From assembly GCA_937951615.1 (NCBI GenBank), contig CALFBH010000096.1, positions 1-64,000 of the forward strand: a stretch of 64,000 nucleotides of DNA, in the 5' to 3' direction. Position numbers and translations under genes: made by a program. The stretch comes from an uncultured Saprospiraceae bacterium (GTDB lineage Bacteria > Bacteroidota > Bacteroidia > Chitinophagales > Saprospiraceae). Within the stretch, counting starts at the first letter, position 1. Each line of letters opens with the position of its first letter. Shown here piece by piece: positions 54,075 through 62,216 of the stretch. The notes beneath the pieces were generated by a model. It was not told where the DNA came from. It was given only the letters and a program-made list of their open reading frames with translations, and did no database searches.

Positions 54075-54400
54075 TTATGATTATAAGTTTAAGTGCAAGA
54101 TTAAGTTTAAAACGATATAAAACGCTGGCAATTAGTTTTTTATTCAAAATTTAAATTATAGATAATTCTGTTCAATTAAGTGCCTGGACTCAACTAAACG
54201 CCACTTTCAATTTGACTAATTGGCTTATTGTCAATAGTTTTTTGAATTTGAATTTGACGTTTGGATTTGTATTTCCACTTACTTATTTCCCACAAAGGTA
54301 GTGCAATTCTGATAAGAGAAGAAAGAAAATGTTTCTTAGTGGCTAAGTTTTCAACTCTTGCTTGGAAAATGAGTGAATGGTGGAAGACGGCGGGAAATAG

Positions 54401-54509
54401 GATAAGTTTCTATTGCTTGCGAAAAGTGGGTATTTTTAGGTAGATTTCGCAGCAGATAAATTTTTATTGCTTGCGAAAAGTGCTTATATTTGTATAGATT
54501 TCGCAGGCA
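54401..54509. repeat. Tandem 54-base direct repeat upstream of ATPase gene
   Basis: Two head-to-tail copies (54401-54454 and 54455-54509) share gataa-tt, tattgcttgcgaaaagtg and tagatttcgcag. Each unit contains an inverted pair, TTGCTTGCGAAA and TTTCGCAGGCAA. The second unit also contains TATATTTG (54485-54492), a perfect -7 box 31 bases before the ATG at 54523. The layout suggests two operator sites. The rest of the 54075-54522 gap shows nothing clear. Confidence 0.65.
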
Positions 54510-54522
54510 ATAAATAATTTGT

Positions 54523-55968
54523 ATGAAAAAGACACCTTTAATAGGCAGGATAGAAGAACGGAAAATATTGGACATGGCTTTGCATTCGCCAAAGGCTGAA
54601 ATGATTTCTATTGTTGGACGTCGACGGGTTGGGAAAACCTTTTTGGTAAAATCAGTCTATAAAAATGAGATTGATTTTGAGATTACGGGTATTCAATATG
54701 CTTCGAGGAAAGAGCAGCTCCGGAATTTCATGCTTCAGATTGCCAATTTTTCAAAAAGCAATTTTCCGATTACAGAACCCAAAGACTGGTTAGAGGCTTT
54801 TTATTTATTGTCAAAATTTTTAGAAGCGAAACAAAAGAAAAAAAAACTGGTGGTCTTTTTAGATGAACTACCCTGGTTGTCCACGCATAAATCGGGTTTC
54901 CTGAAAGGCTTGAGTTATTTCTGGAATAGCTGGGCGGTCAATCAGGACATTGTGGTCGTAATATGTGGTTCAGCAGCTTCGTGGATGATAAAGAAGGTTG
55001 TGCATCATAAAGGCGGTTTGCACAATCGTATTACTCGTCGAATTACTTTAAAACCATTTAACCTGTCGGAAACAGAAAACTTTTTAAAAGCTAAAAGTAT
55101 AAATTTTGACCGCTACCAGATTTTACATTTATATATGGCAATGGGGGGCGTTCCGCATTATCTGGATGAAATTGAAAAGGGAAAAAGTGCGGCTCAAAAT
55201 ATCAATAAAATTTGTTTCTCGGAAAATGGATTACTGTACGACGAGTTTTCAAAATTATACAGTTCGCTATTTGAAAATTCCGAATCGCACATTGCTGTCA
55301 TTCGTGCATTAGCCAAAAAACGAAAAGGACTGACCCGCCCAGAAATTGTTAAAAATGCTGGCTTATCTGAAGGTGGAGGAGTAGCAACGGTTCTGGAAGA
55401 ATTGCGACATTCTGGCTTTATTTCGATGTATTATCCTTTTGGCAAAAAGAAAAAAGACAGCCTGTACCGCCTGACGGATGAGTATTCATTGTTTTATCTT
55501 CGGTTTATTGAAAATAATCAGAATGAAAAAGAAGGAATCTGGCAACAACTTAGTCAGCAGCAATCGTACAAAACCTGGGCAGGTTATGCTTTTGAAAGTA
55601 TATGCCTCAAGCACCTACCGCAAATCAAACAGGCACTGAGCATTGCCGGTATATATTCTACTGCTTCTGCTTTTTTCAAAAAAGGAACTGCCGATAAGCC
55701 TGGCTTGCAAATTGACCTGCTGATAGACCGTAGCGATCATGTTATCAATGTCTGTGAAATGAAGTTTTATAGTGGAGAAATGACGCTGACAAAAGCTATG
55801 GCAAAGGAACTTCGCGACAGAATTACTCGCTTTAAAACAACCAGCAAAACCCGCAAACAAATTTTTCTGATACTCATTACTACTTTTGGACTACAGCATA
55901 ATGAGCATAGTCTGGGATTGGTGGATGAGGTTTTGACGATTGAAGCACTATTTAGAGCAACAGTATAA
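54523..55968 (+). CDS. ATPase with C-terminal PD-(D/E)XK-like domain (DUF234 type)
   Basis: This 481-residue protein is of the ATP-binding family often found alone in Bacteroidota and archaea. The N-terminal AAA-type ATPase has Walker A GRRRVGKT (residues 32-39), Walker B VVFLDELPWL (Asp114-Glu115) and sensor VVICGSAASWM. A winged-helix region follows (about 255-330: RALAKKRKGLTRPEIVKNAGLSEGG). The C-terminal domain (about 350-480) has the pattern IDLLIDRSDHVINVCEMKFY, a PD-(D/E)XK nuclease-like core with Asp, Glu and Lys. Function is not known; phage defence and toxin-antitoxin-like roles have been suggested for similar proteins. Tandem repeats flank its promoter. Confidence 0.87.
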   Translation: MKKTPLIGRIEERKILDMALHSPKAEMISIVGRRRVGKTFLVKSVYKNEIDFEITGIQYASRKEQLRNFMLQIANFSKSNFPITEPKDWLEAFYLLSKFLEAKQKKKKLVVFLDELPWLSTHKSGFLKGLSYFWNSWAVNQDIVVVICGSAASWMIKKVVHHKGGLHNRITRRITLKPFNLSETENFLKAKSINFDRYQILHLYMAMGGVPHYLDEIEKGKSAAQNINKICFSENGLLYDEFSKLYSSLFENSESHIAVIRALAKKRKGLTRPEIVKNAGLSEGGGVATVLEELRHSGFISMYYPFGKKKKDSLYRLTDEYSLFYLRFIENNQNEKEGIWQQLSQQQSYKTWAGYAFESICLKHLPQIKQALSIAGIYSTASAFFKKGTADKPGLQIDLLIDRSDHVINVCEMKFYSGEMTLTKAMAKELRDRITRFKTTSKTRKQIFLILITTFGLQHNEHSLGLVDEVLTIEALFRATV

Positions 55969-55972
55969 AACT

Positions 55973-56641
55973 CTACTTACGAATAAGTTTTTCAATACGC
56001 TGTGCAATATCCTCATAGCTAGTATAGCCATTGGCAATGAGCGTAAGTTGCTCACCTTGCTGCAAAATCAAAGCTGGGAATCCTTGAACGCCCATTTCAC
56101 CAGCACGTTCAAAATCTTTTCGCACCAGTTCTTTCATTTCATCGGATTTAAACAACTTATCAAACTCCTCGGTGTCAATTTCAAGCGTAGTCAATATATC
56201 GTGGTAGCTTTCTGCAAGATGTGTGTTTTTATTGTGCAGATAAAACAACTTTTGCACTTCATGAAAAAATGCAAACTCTTTGTCGGGCTGCAATTGTCGC
56301 ACAATAACTGTCGCTCGTGCAGGCGGTTCTGTATCATAAGTCATTTCCTGGTCATCCAGAATGCCATAAGTGAAAGGCTGACCACTCGCCTCATGCACCG
56401 CTTCCCAATGATGCGTCAAAAAGTCTTTCAACTCCACCATCGTCTGCGTATTATAAGGTCGCAGCCCGCCCATGACCAATTCAAAATCCAACTCGTCGTC
56501 GTATTTTTCGCGGACTTGCTCCAACTCGCCTGCAATGCCGTAGCACCAGGAACACATGGGGTCGCCGATGTAGATTAAAGTTGGTTTTGCTGTGTTCATG
56601 GATAACATGGATAGTATAGTGAGCGTGATGATGTGCTGCAT
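55973..56641 (-). CDS. DsbA-family oxidoreductase (FrnE-like)
   Basis: This 222-residue thioredoxin-fold protein has an inserted helical domain and the active-site motif CSWC in YIGDPMCSWCYG. Later conserved segments are VQGFPALIL (cis-Pro) and NGYTSYEDIAQRI. The sequence resembles FrnE-type members that act in the cytosol rather than the periplasm. The first 14 residues are hydrophobic and could be a weak signal peptide, but a start at residue 15 (MNTAKPTLIYIGDP) would give a cytosolic protein. It converges with the ATPase gene with four bases between stops. Confidence 0.88.
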   Translation of the reverse strand: MQHIITLTILSMLSMNTAKPTLIYIGDPMCSWCYGIAGELEQVREKYDDELDFELVMGGLRPYNTQTMVELKDFLTHHWEAVHEASGQPFTYGILDDQEMTYDTEPPARATVIVRQLQPDKEFAFFHEVQKLFYLHNKNTHLAESYHDILTTLEIDTEEFDKLFKSDEMKELVRKDFERAGEMGVQGFPALILQQGEQLTLIANGYTSYEDIAQRIEKLIRK

Positions 56642-56736
56642 TGTTTTGTTTGTTTTGTGGGGTGAATTTACGAATTTCTACAATGACATGCACGATTTGG
56701 CAGAAATCATGTGCAGAACAAATTGTACAATCTCCA

Positions 56737-56940
56737 TTCGCCCATGGTTAAAACCATCGGCTACCAAATAGTCCGTGTCTACGACACTTTGCAAAGCCTC
56801 CGTAATGACGACTTTAGCCGTCATACAAATGCCCCCACCCGTTATCGCGGAATTCTATGTTAAAACCAAACATACATACTGTTTTTTTTACAGAAAACTG
56901 TACTACATTCATACGACGGCTAAAGTCGTCGGTACTGTTG
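56737..56940. mobile_element. Dispersed repeat joined to MITE-like element, copy 2
   Basis: Positions 56737-56796 are the inverted copy of the 13350-13410 repeat. Positions 56801-56940 are an element of the same family as 41737-41881, with ends gacgactttagccgtc and gacggctaaagtcgtc, an internal cccccaccc segment and the related sequence aaactgtactacattcat. The two are abutted. The gap 56642-57067 holds no supported gene. Confidence 0.72.
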
Positions 56941-57067
56941 GTAATATTTTTCATCAAAATTTAAAAAGATTCATAAAAACATTTTATAACTTCACAAAAC
57001 AACTATCATTATAAAAAATCACTATGGCAAACCTCAGACATTTTGTCGAACTTGTTAAATCTTTATT

Positions 57068-60000
57068 CTAATTCACCAAACTCCGAAAATCAACCGGCAC
57101 CACCCGCGAAACACCCTGCTCCGCCATCGTCACCCCATAAATAATATCAACAGCCGACATCGTCTGCTTATTATGCGTGATAATGATGAACTGCGAGTCC
57201 TGTGAGAATTTCTTGATAATCTTATTGAACTTACCGATATTGGCATCGTCAAGCGGCGCATCTACCTCGTCGAAAATACAGAAAGGGGCGGGTTTGAGTA
57301 GGTAGAGCGAGAAGAGTAGGGCAGTGGCAGTCAGGGTTTTTTCACCACCGGAAAGCTGATTGATGGTCTGCGGGCGTTTGCCTTTTGGGCGGGCGATGAT
57401 TTTGATTTTGGAGTCCAATGGATTTTCTTCGTCTTCGAGAATCAGGTCGCAGGTGTCATCATCGGTAAAGAGGCTACGGAAGACATTTTTGAAATGCTCG
57501 CGTACCTCTGTGAAGGCTTTCATGAAATGCTCGGTGGCAGTGGTTTCTATTTCGTCAATCGTTTCTAAAAGCGTGGATTTTGCGGCAAGCAAATCATTGC
57601 GCTGACCAGAGATGAACTCATAACGCTCATTCATTTCGTCGTAGGCTTCGACTGCCATGGGGTTGATTTCTCCGTAATTATCTAGGCGACCTTTAAGTCG
57701 GCTGACCTTGCTTTCCAGTTCGTTTTTATTCAATTCAGGATTGGGTTCTTTTTTGAGAATATCGTCTAAGTCGATACCAAATTCCACTTTCATACGCTCT
57801 CCAATGGAGGTCAGTTCGAGCCTGATTTCGTTATATTTATCTTTCAAATTGCCAATCAGCATTTGCGAATCTTGTACGACACGACGTGCCTGTCGCAACT
57901 CACTATCCAACTCATTGATGCTGCCTCTTGCCTGATAATAATTTTGCTCGGCAAGATTGAGATCGCCTTCAAAAGTTGTTTTTTGTTGGTATAAACCGAC
58001 GAGATCTGCTTCCAGTTTTTCTATGTTTTGTTGCGTTTGTATCAGGTCTTGCGCAGCTTCTGCTTTGGATTGCTGATCAGTGGCCATTTTTGCCTTGATA
58101 CCGCTGAGTTGATTTTCCCGAAAGGTGAGTTCCCGACTTAGTGCAGTAGTCTTGTTTTGCTGGCGGATAAATTCGATATTTTTCTGGTTATAATTGGTCG
58201 AGGCTTTGCTCAATGACTCTGCTGCTAGTCGGTACGAGCTGTCCATTTGTGCAATGTGCTGTTGGATTTGGCCATAGTCGCCCTTGAAACCAGCCAGTTG
58301 AACGGTGATTTGTTCGTCCTGTGTTTCCAGCTCTTTGATGCGCTCTTCGCTTTGTATTTTTTTGCGTTGAAAATCTTTCAGAAAGGTCTCAAAATTTTCC
58401 AGACGGGTTTGTAGTCCGACTGTTTCTTGCTGCAAAGTATTGAGGGCATCTTTTTCTTTACGAATCAACTCTTCCTGCGAAGCATTGCGCAATTCCTGTA
58501 ATCTCTGACGCGATTTTTCAAATTTTTCGGTGAGCGTTTTGCCGCTGCTTTCCAGTGTCGCAATATCTTTTTTAAGAATGTCGAGATTCTTTTTTCGACC
58601 AATCCGTTTGCCTTCAAATAGACCGACTGAACCACCTGAAATCGTGAAGCGGGTTTTGACAAATTTTCCACTTTTAGACAAAGCAATGGTCTCGTCTGAG
58701 AGCAGTTTGTCGGTGTCGACTTCACCATCGGTCAGCCATACATTGCCGAGTAGGTAATTGGCAAGATGCTGATATGCTGGCTCGGTTTCTACCACGTCGA
58801 GTGAGTGAATGGCATTGGCGGAGGGTGATGGAGCTTTAGCTTTGGCGTAAGCCGCAAATTTATCCAACAGAAAGAAATTGGCTTTGCCTTTTTGTGAACG
58901 ACTCAGCAAACTGATGGCTTTGATGGCTTCTATTTCATTTTTGACTACATAATAATTCATGTAGTTTTCGAGATAGTTCTCAATAGCAATCCGATAATCT
59001 TTCGGACAGTAAATAATATCTGAGAGCAAAGGCGCTTTGGTGTCCCAATCTCGGCTTTTGTTCAAAAACCGAATAGATTCGGGAAAACCTTCCAGATTTT
59101 CTACCAGACTCTTGGTGAGTTGGTATTCATTGCGTTTGGAATCCAATTGGCGATTCAGCACCACAATTTCCTGCTTGGTCGTTTCGACTTCTAGGTTGGT
59201 GGCTTCTATTTTTATCTTGCGGTCGCCTTCTTCTTCTTCCAACTGGCTGACAAATTTGCTTTTGTCGCCACGCACTTTGCTCAATTCTTCATATCGACTG
59301 CGCAAGTCGCCGACTTCTTCCTGGCGGCGGGTAATTTCTGTATTATGATGGGCAATATCGTGTTGCAGGGTATCGCGTTGCGAAGCATGAATCGCTACTT
59401 TTTTCTCCAATTCAAAAACCTGTCGTTCCAGTTGTTGCTGATTGGTCATAAAACCATCGAGTTCCGATTTCAGCGAGCCGTGGTCGTTTTTGATGCGGTT
59501 GAGTGTGAGTTGGGCTTCTTTGAGTTGGGTTTCGAGGGTGGTTTCAATGGTGTTTTCTTTATCTATTTCACCTTTATAATATAGGATGTCTTTTTGCACC
59601 TGCGTCAGACTGCCCTGTGCGGTTTCTATTTGATTGAAAAGATTGGACTCATTTTGTTTGATAAACTGAATACGTTGGGTGAAAACCCGCTTATCATTTT
59701 CCTTGCCACGAATACTACCGACCAGGTCATTCAGTTTTTTCTGTTGTTCCGAAAGGGCTTTTTCTTCATCAATATTCCCAGCTTTTGCTTTTTCTAGTGC
59801 TGCTTCCAACTGAGTAGCTTTCGTCTGTGAAGCCAATTGTTCGTCCTCTGCTTTTTGGATTTTAGCTTTGAGGTCTTTATAGGTAGAAGTATGGTCTTTC
59901 AGTTTGAAAACCGCCAGTTCTATACTCAGTTGTTTATACTCCTCTTTGAGTTCAAAATATCGCTTGGCGCGTTTGGCTTGTTTTTCCAGTGTTTTTAAGT

Positions 60001-60601
60001 TGCCTTCTATTTCAAATAAAAGGTCTTCTACCCGTGCAAGATCGGCTTCTGTGCCTTTAAGTTTGTTGAAAGTTTGTCGCTTGCGCTCTTTGTATTTGGA
60101 AATCCCGGCAGCCTGTTCAAACAATCGGCGGCGGGAATTTTCGCGGTCGCTCAGCAAATCATCGACCATGCCGAGCGCGATAATCGCATAAGAATTGGAC
60201 CCAATTCCAGTATCCAAAAACAAGGATTTGATGTCTTTCAGTCGGCAGGGCACATTATTCAGTCGGTATTCACTTTCCCCACTTCTGTACAACATCCGCG
60301 TAATCGTGACCGTATGATACTCCGTCGGCAGAATGTTTTTGGTGTTTTCAAAAGTCAGCGAGACTTCTGCAATACCGCCCGCTTTTCGCTTCTTCGTCCC
60401 ACTAAAAATGACGCTCGACATCTTATCAGAACGCAATTCACTACTGCGCTGCTCGCCCAATACCCAGCGTATCGCATCGACGATATTGGATTTACCACAG
60501 CCATTCGGACCAACAATGCCTGTTATGTTTTCATTGAAATTAACAGTTGTTTTGTCCGCAAAACTTTTGAATCCCTTTATCTCTAAGGTTTTTAACTCCA
60601 T
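57068..60601 (-). CDS. smc: Chromosome segregation ATPase SMC
   Basis: This is the core subunit of the bacterial condensin, which organises and segregates DNA. The 1177-residue protein has an N-terminal ABC-type head with Walker A GPNGCGKSN (near 32-40) and a long coiled coil (about 170-500). The hinge domain (about 510-670) begins near FPESIRFLNKSRDWDTKAPLLSD. A second coiled coil (about 670-1010) is followed by the C-terminal head with signature LSGGEKTLTA and Walker B FCIFDEVDAPLDD. Length is normal. Partners scpA and scpB are not in the window. A minus-strand TAGTTTTG -7 box (60635-60642) lies about 35 bases upstream of the ATG. Confidence 0.97.
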   Translation of the reverse strand: MELKTLEIKGFKSFADKTTVNFNENITGIVGPNGCGKSNIVDAIRWVLGEQRSSELRSDKMSSVIFSGTKKRKAGGIAEVSLTFENTKNILPTEYHTVTITRMLYRSGESEYRLNNVPCRLKDIKSLFLDTGIGSNSYAIIALGMVDDLLSDRENSRRRLFEQAAGISKYKERKRQTFNKLKGTEADLARVEDLLFEIEGNLKTLEKQAKRAKRYFELKEEYKQLSIELAVFKLKDHTSTYKDLKAKIQKAEDEQLASQTKATQLEAALEKAKAGNIDEEKALSEQQKKLNDLVGSIRGKENDKRVFTQRIQFIKQNESNLFNQIETAQGSLTQVQKDILYYKGEIDKENTIETTLETQLKEAQLTLNRIKNDHGSLKSELDGFMTNQQQLERQVFELEKKVAIHASQRDTLQHDIAHHNTEITRRQEEVGDLRSRYEELSKVRGDKSKFVSQLEEEEGDRKIKIEATNLEVETTKQEIVVLNRQLDSKRNEYQLTKSLVENLEGFPESIRFLNKSRDWDTKAPLLSDIIYCPKDYRIAIENYLENYMNYYVVKNEIEAIKAISLLSRSQKGKANFFLLDKFAAYAKAKAPSPSANAIHSLDVVETEPAYQHLANYLLGNVWLTDGEVDTDKLLSDETIALSKSGKFVKTRFTISGGSVGLFEGKRIGRKKNLDILKKDIATLESSGKTLTEKFEKSRQRLQELRNASQEELIRKEKDALNTLQQETVGLQTRLENFETFLKDFQRKKIQSEERIKELETQDEQITVQLAGFKGDYGQIQQHIAQMDSSYRLAAESLSKASTNYNQKNIEFIRQQNKTTALSRELTFRENQLSGIKAKMATDQQSKAEAAQDLIQTQQNIEKLEADLVGLYQQKTTFEGDLNLAEQNYYQARGSINELDSELRQARRVVQDSQMLIGNLKDKYNEIRLELTSIGERMKVEFGIDLDDILKKEPNPELNKNELESKVSRLKGRLDNYGEINPMAVEAYDEMNERYEFISGQRNDLLAAKSTLLETIDEIETTATEHFMKAFTEVREHFKNVFRSLFTDDDTCDLILEDEENPLDSKIKIIARPKGKRPQTINQLSGGEKTLTATALLFSLYLLKPAPFCIFDEVDAPLDDANIGKFNKIIKKFSQDSQFIIITHNKQTMSAVDIIYGVTMAEQGVSRVVPVDFRSLVN

Positions 60602-60659
60602 TTGCTGTGGGTGCTGTGCACCTTTTTAAAATTCCAAAACTAAAAGTACCAAATTCTAA

Positions 60660-60790
60660 ATTTAGAAGCGGGAGGCGAGACCATTGCATTGCGAGAAGCG
60701 AGACATAATAATAATGCCAAAGGCATTAACGTTTTTCTTTTCTCTTCTCGCAGCGAAGCGGTCTCGCTTCTGACTTCTCGCTTCTAAAGA
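60660..60790. repeat. Inverted repeat upstream of smc
   Basis: tttagaagcg and gcgagac segments at 60659-60680 and 60693-60706 are mirrored by gtctcgcttct and cttctcgcttctaaa at 60761-60788, with an inner AATGCC-AAA-GGCATT hairpin (60714-60730). This is another non-coding inverted-repeat element. Nothing else is seen between smc and the next gene. Confidence 0.6.
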
Positions 60791-60942
60791 AAGCAAAAAT
60801 ACGGAGAAAATAAGGTTTGCAGAAATCTGACGGAAATCGTTATGCACAAAGTTTACACAGGTTTTTTGGGGTTTTCAACATTTTTGGGGTGGTGATTAGT
60901 TATTTGTGCATTGGTAACTGGTTGATTAAGTGTATTGGATGA

Positions 60943-60973
60943 TTGGAGGCTTCTTAATAGTTTGGTATCTTTG
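60943..60973 (+). promoter_or_regulatory. Promoter of the DUF6155 gene
   Basis: TTG at 60943-60945 and TATCTTTG at 60966-60973, spacer 20, are a near-ideal Bacteroidota promoter. A start near 60980 excludes the upstream ATG at 60935 and supports translation from 61010. Confidence 0.6.
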
Positions 60974-61009
60974 GCAAAAGAAATATTAAAATCTGAAAAA
61001 AGGTTAAAT

Positions 61010-61534
61010 ATGGGAAAATCAGTAAAAACAGAATTGAATAAATACCTAAAAGAGCTGAGTCGGGCTGAGCTAGAAAGCGAGGTCAAAAAGCTTTATTCGA
61101 AATTCAAGGAGGTGAAGAAATATTATGAAATGGAGTTTTGCGAGGATACGACTGAAATCCTCAATGAATATAAGAATAAAATAAAACAGGAATATTTCCC
61201 CAAAAGAAGTTTTGGGAGAGCCAGGAATAGTGTAAGTAAAAAAGTCATTTCTGATTTCAAGAAAATATCTATCTTTCAGAAAGATGTCATCGAATTGCTT
61301 TTATACCGAGTGGAAATGATGATTGAATTCTCACAAGCTTATGGAGATATTAATGGATCGTTTTATAATTCCTTAGAAAGCTCGTTTGAGGAGGCTTGTA
61401 AATTAACTTCTCAGGAAAAATTAGAAAAAGAGTATAAAAAAGAATGTAGTAGGCTAGTGGATGCAACTTCCCGTTTTGGCTGGGGAGTACATGAGGGATT
61501 ATCATACAGCTATGAAGATTACTTTGGAGAATAA
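61010..61534 (+). CDS. DUF6155-family protein
   Basis: This 174-residue helical, highly charged cytosolic protein begins MGKSVKTELNKYLKELSRAELESEVKKLY. It resembles the DUF6155 family of Bacteroidota; the match is from memory of the N-terminal KxxLxxLSxxEL pattern and is not certain. The frame extends to 60935, but a good promoter lies inside that extension. Function unknown. It is followed 12 bases later by a possible 47-codon frame and then by an antitoxin-like gene, suggesting a small accessory cluster. Confidence 0.72.
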   Translation: MGKSVKTELNKYLKELSRAELESEVKKLYSKFKEVKKYYEMEFCEDTTEILNEYKNKIKQEYFPKRSFGRARNSVSKKVISDFKKISIFQKDVIELLLYRVEMMIEFSQAYGDINGSFYNSLESSFEEACKLTSQEKLEKEYKKECSRLVDATSRFGWGVHEGLSYSYEDYFGE

Positions 61535-61546
61535 AGCCAATAAATC

Positions 61547-61690
61547 ATGATAACAAGAGAACAACTTTTGATAAAAAAGGTAGAACCTGTTCTTCCAATA
61601 ATTGTATTTCCTGAAAGGACAGTGCTAACAAAAAAACGAGAGAATTTTGAAGATGCATCAATGGACTTGAAGACCGAATTGGAAATTTGA
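61547..61690 (+). CDS. Possible 47-residue protein or gene remnant
   Basis: A short frame starts at the ATG at 61547, twelve bases after the DUF6155 gene, and encodes MITREQLLIKKVEPV through to DASMDLKTELEI. It has no signal or membrane segment and no family I can name. It may be a real small partner protein or the remnant of a longer gene; the clean tandem spacing favours translation. Confidence 0.35.
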   Translation: MITREQLLIKKVEPVLPIIVFPERTVLTKKRENFEDASMDLKTELEI

Positions 61691-61722
61691 ATAAAAATAA
61701 AGCATAAATAATTAATAACCTG

Positions 61723-61730
61723 TATCTTTG
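61723..61730 (+). promoter_or_regulatory. -7 box of the antitoxin-like gene
   Basis: TATCTTTG is a perfect TAnnTTTG box 34 bases before the ATG at 61765. No -33 TTG occurs at normal spacing. Confidence 0.4.
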
Positions 61731-61764
61731 AAAAAATCATTTCATTTACATAAAAAGTAAAAGT

Positions 61765-61992
61765 ATGACAAAACAAAGCAAACCGCTAACCAATCTACAA
61801 TTGGAATTGCTAAAAATATACAGTTTTGGCATTACAGATGAGCAATTGCTGGAAGTCAAAGATGTTTTAAGCAGATATTTTGCAGATAAGGCGACAGAAG
61901 AAATGGATAGATTGTGGGACGAAAAAGGCTGGACAAATGACACAATGGATGAGTGGCTAAAAGGAGATAATAAAGGTATAGGTAAGACATGA
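61765..61992 (+). CDS. Antitoxin-like small protein without a partner
   Basis: This 75-residue protein, LQLELLKIYSFGITDEQLLEVKDVLSRYFADKATEEMDRLWDEKGWTNDTMDEWL, resembles a small helical family that in many Bacteroidota and cyanobacteria precedes a PIN-domain (VapC-like) toxin gene. Here no toxin follows: the next 220 bases on this strand hold no open frame of note. The protein is probably an orphan antitoxin or a relic of a toxin-antitoxin pair. Its C-terminus (GDNKGIGKT) may have been altered when the partner was lost. The family assignment is by recollection of the sequence pattern. Confidence 0.68.
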   Translation: MTKQSKPLTNLQLELLKIYSFGITDEQLLEVKDVLSRYFADKATEEMDRLWDEKGWTNDTMDEWLKGDNKGIGKT

Positions 61993-62069
61993 AAGCAAAA
62001 CATCAGATTTTTTAGAGATAGTGAAAGATATATAATCTCCCAATACAAGATCACAAAGCAAACCTAAAA

Positions 62070-62216
62070 CTACGCCTCCTCCAATTCCCGCCTAAGCAAA
62101 AACTGAACAACAGCATGAGGCAACACCCTGTAGTGTTTGACAAAGGATTTGGTGGCAGCGTAAGCCGACATTTTGGGGACGGGCTGGAAAGACGTGTTGG
62201 AACTGATATTGATGAT
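62070..62216 (-). pseudogene. Fragment of a short-chain dehydrogenase (SDR) gene
   Basis: Directly after the dppB-like stop codon, and in the same frame, 48 codons read IINISSNTSFQPVP then KMSAYAATKSFVKHY and end at a stop. The pattern NxSSxxxFQPxPxMxxYAATKxFV is the SDR catalytic region, with the active Ser, and Tyr and Lys of YxxxK. The Rossmann N-terminus and the rest of the C-terminus are absent. After KSFV the sequence diverges from the family. It is a remnant left by deletion or rearrangement and has no start of its own. Confidence 0.55.

Noticed and set aside
55940-56578. 212-codon frame opposite the DsbA-family gene
   Set aside because: It is antisense shadow of a clear thioredoxin-fold gene.
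57024-57071. 15-codon micro-frame beginning MANLRHF
   Set aside because: It is very short, overlaps the smc stop, and has no supporting promoter or homology that I can see.
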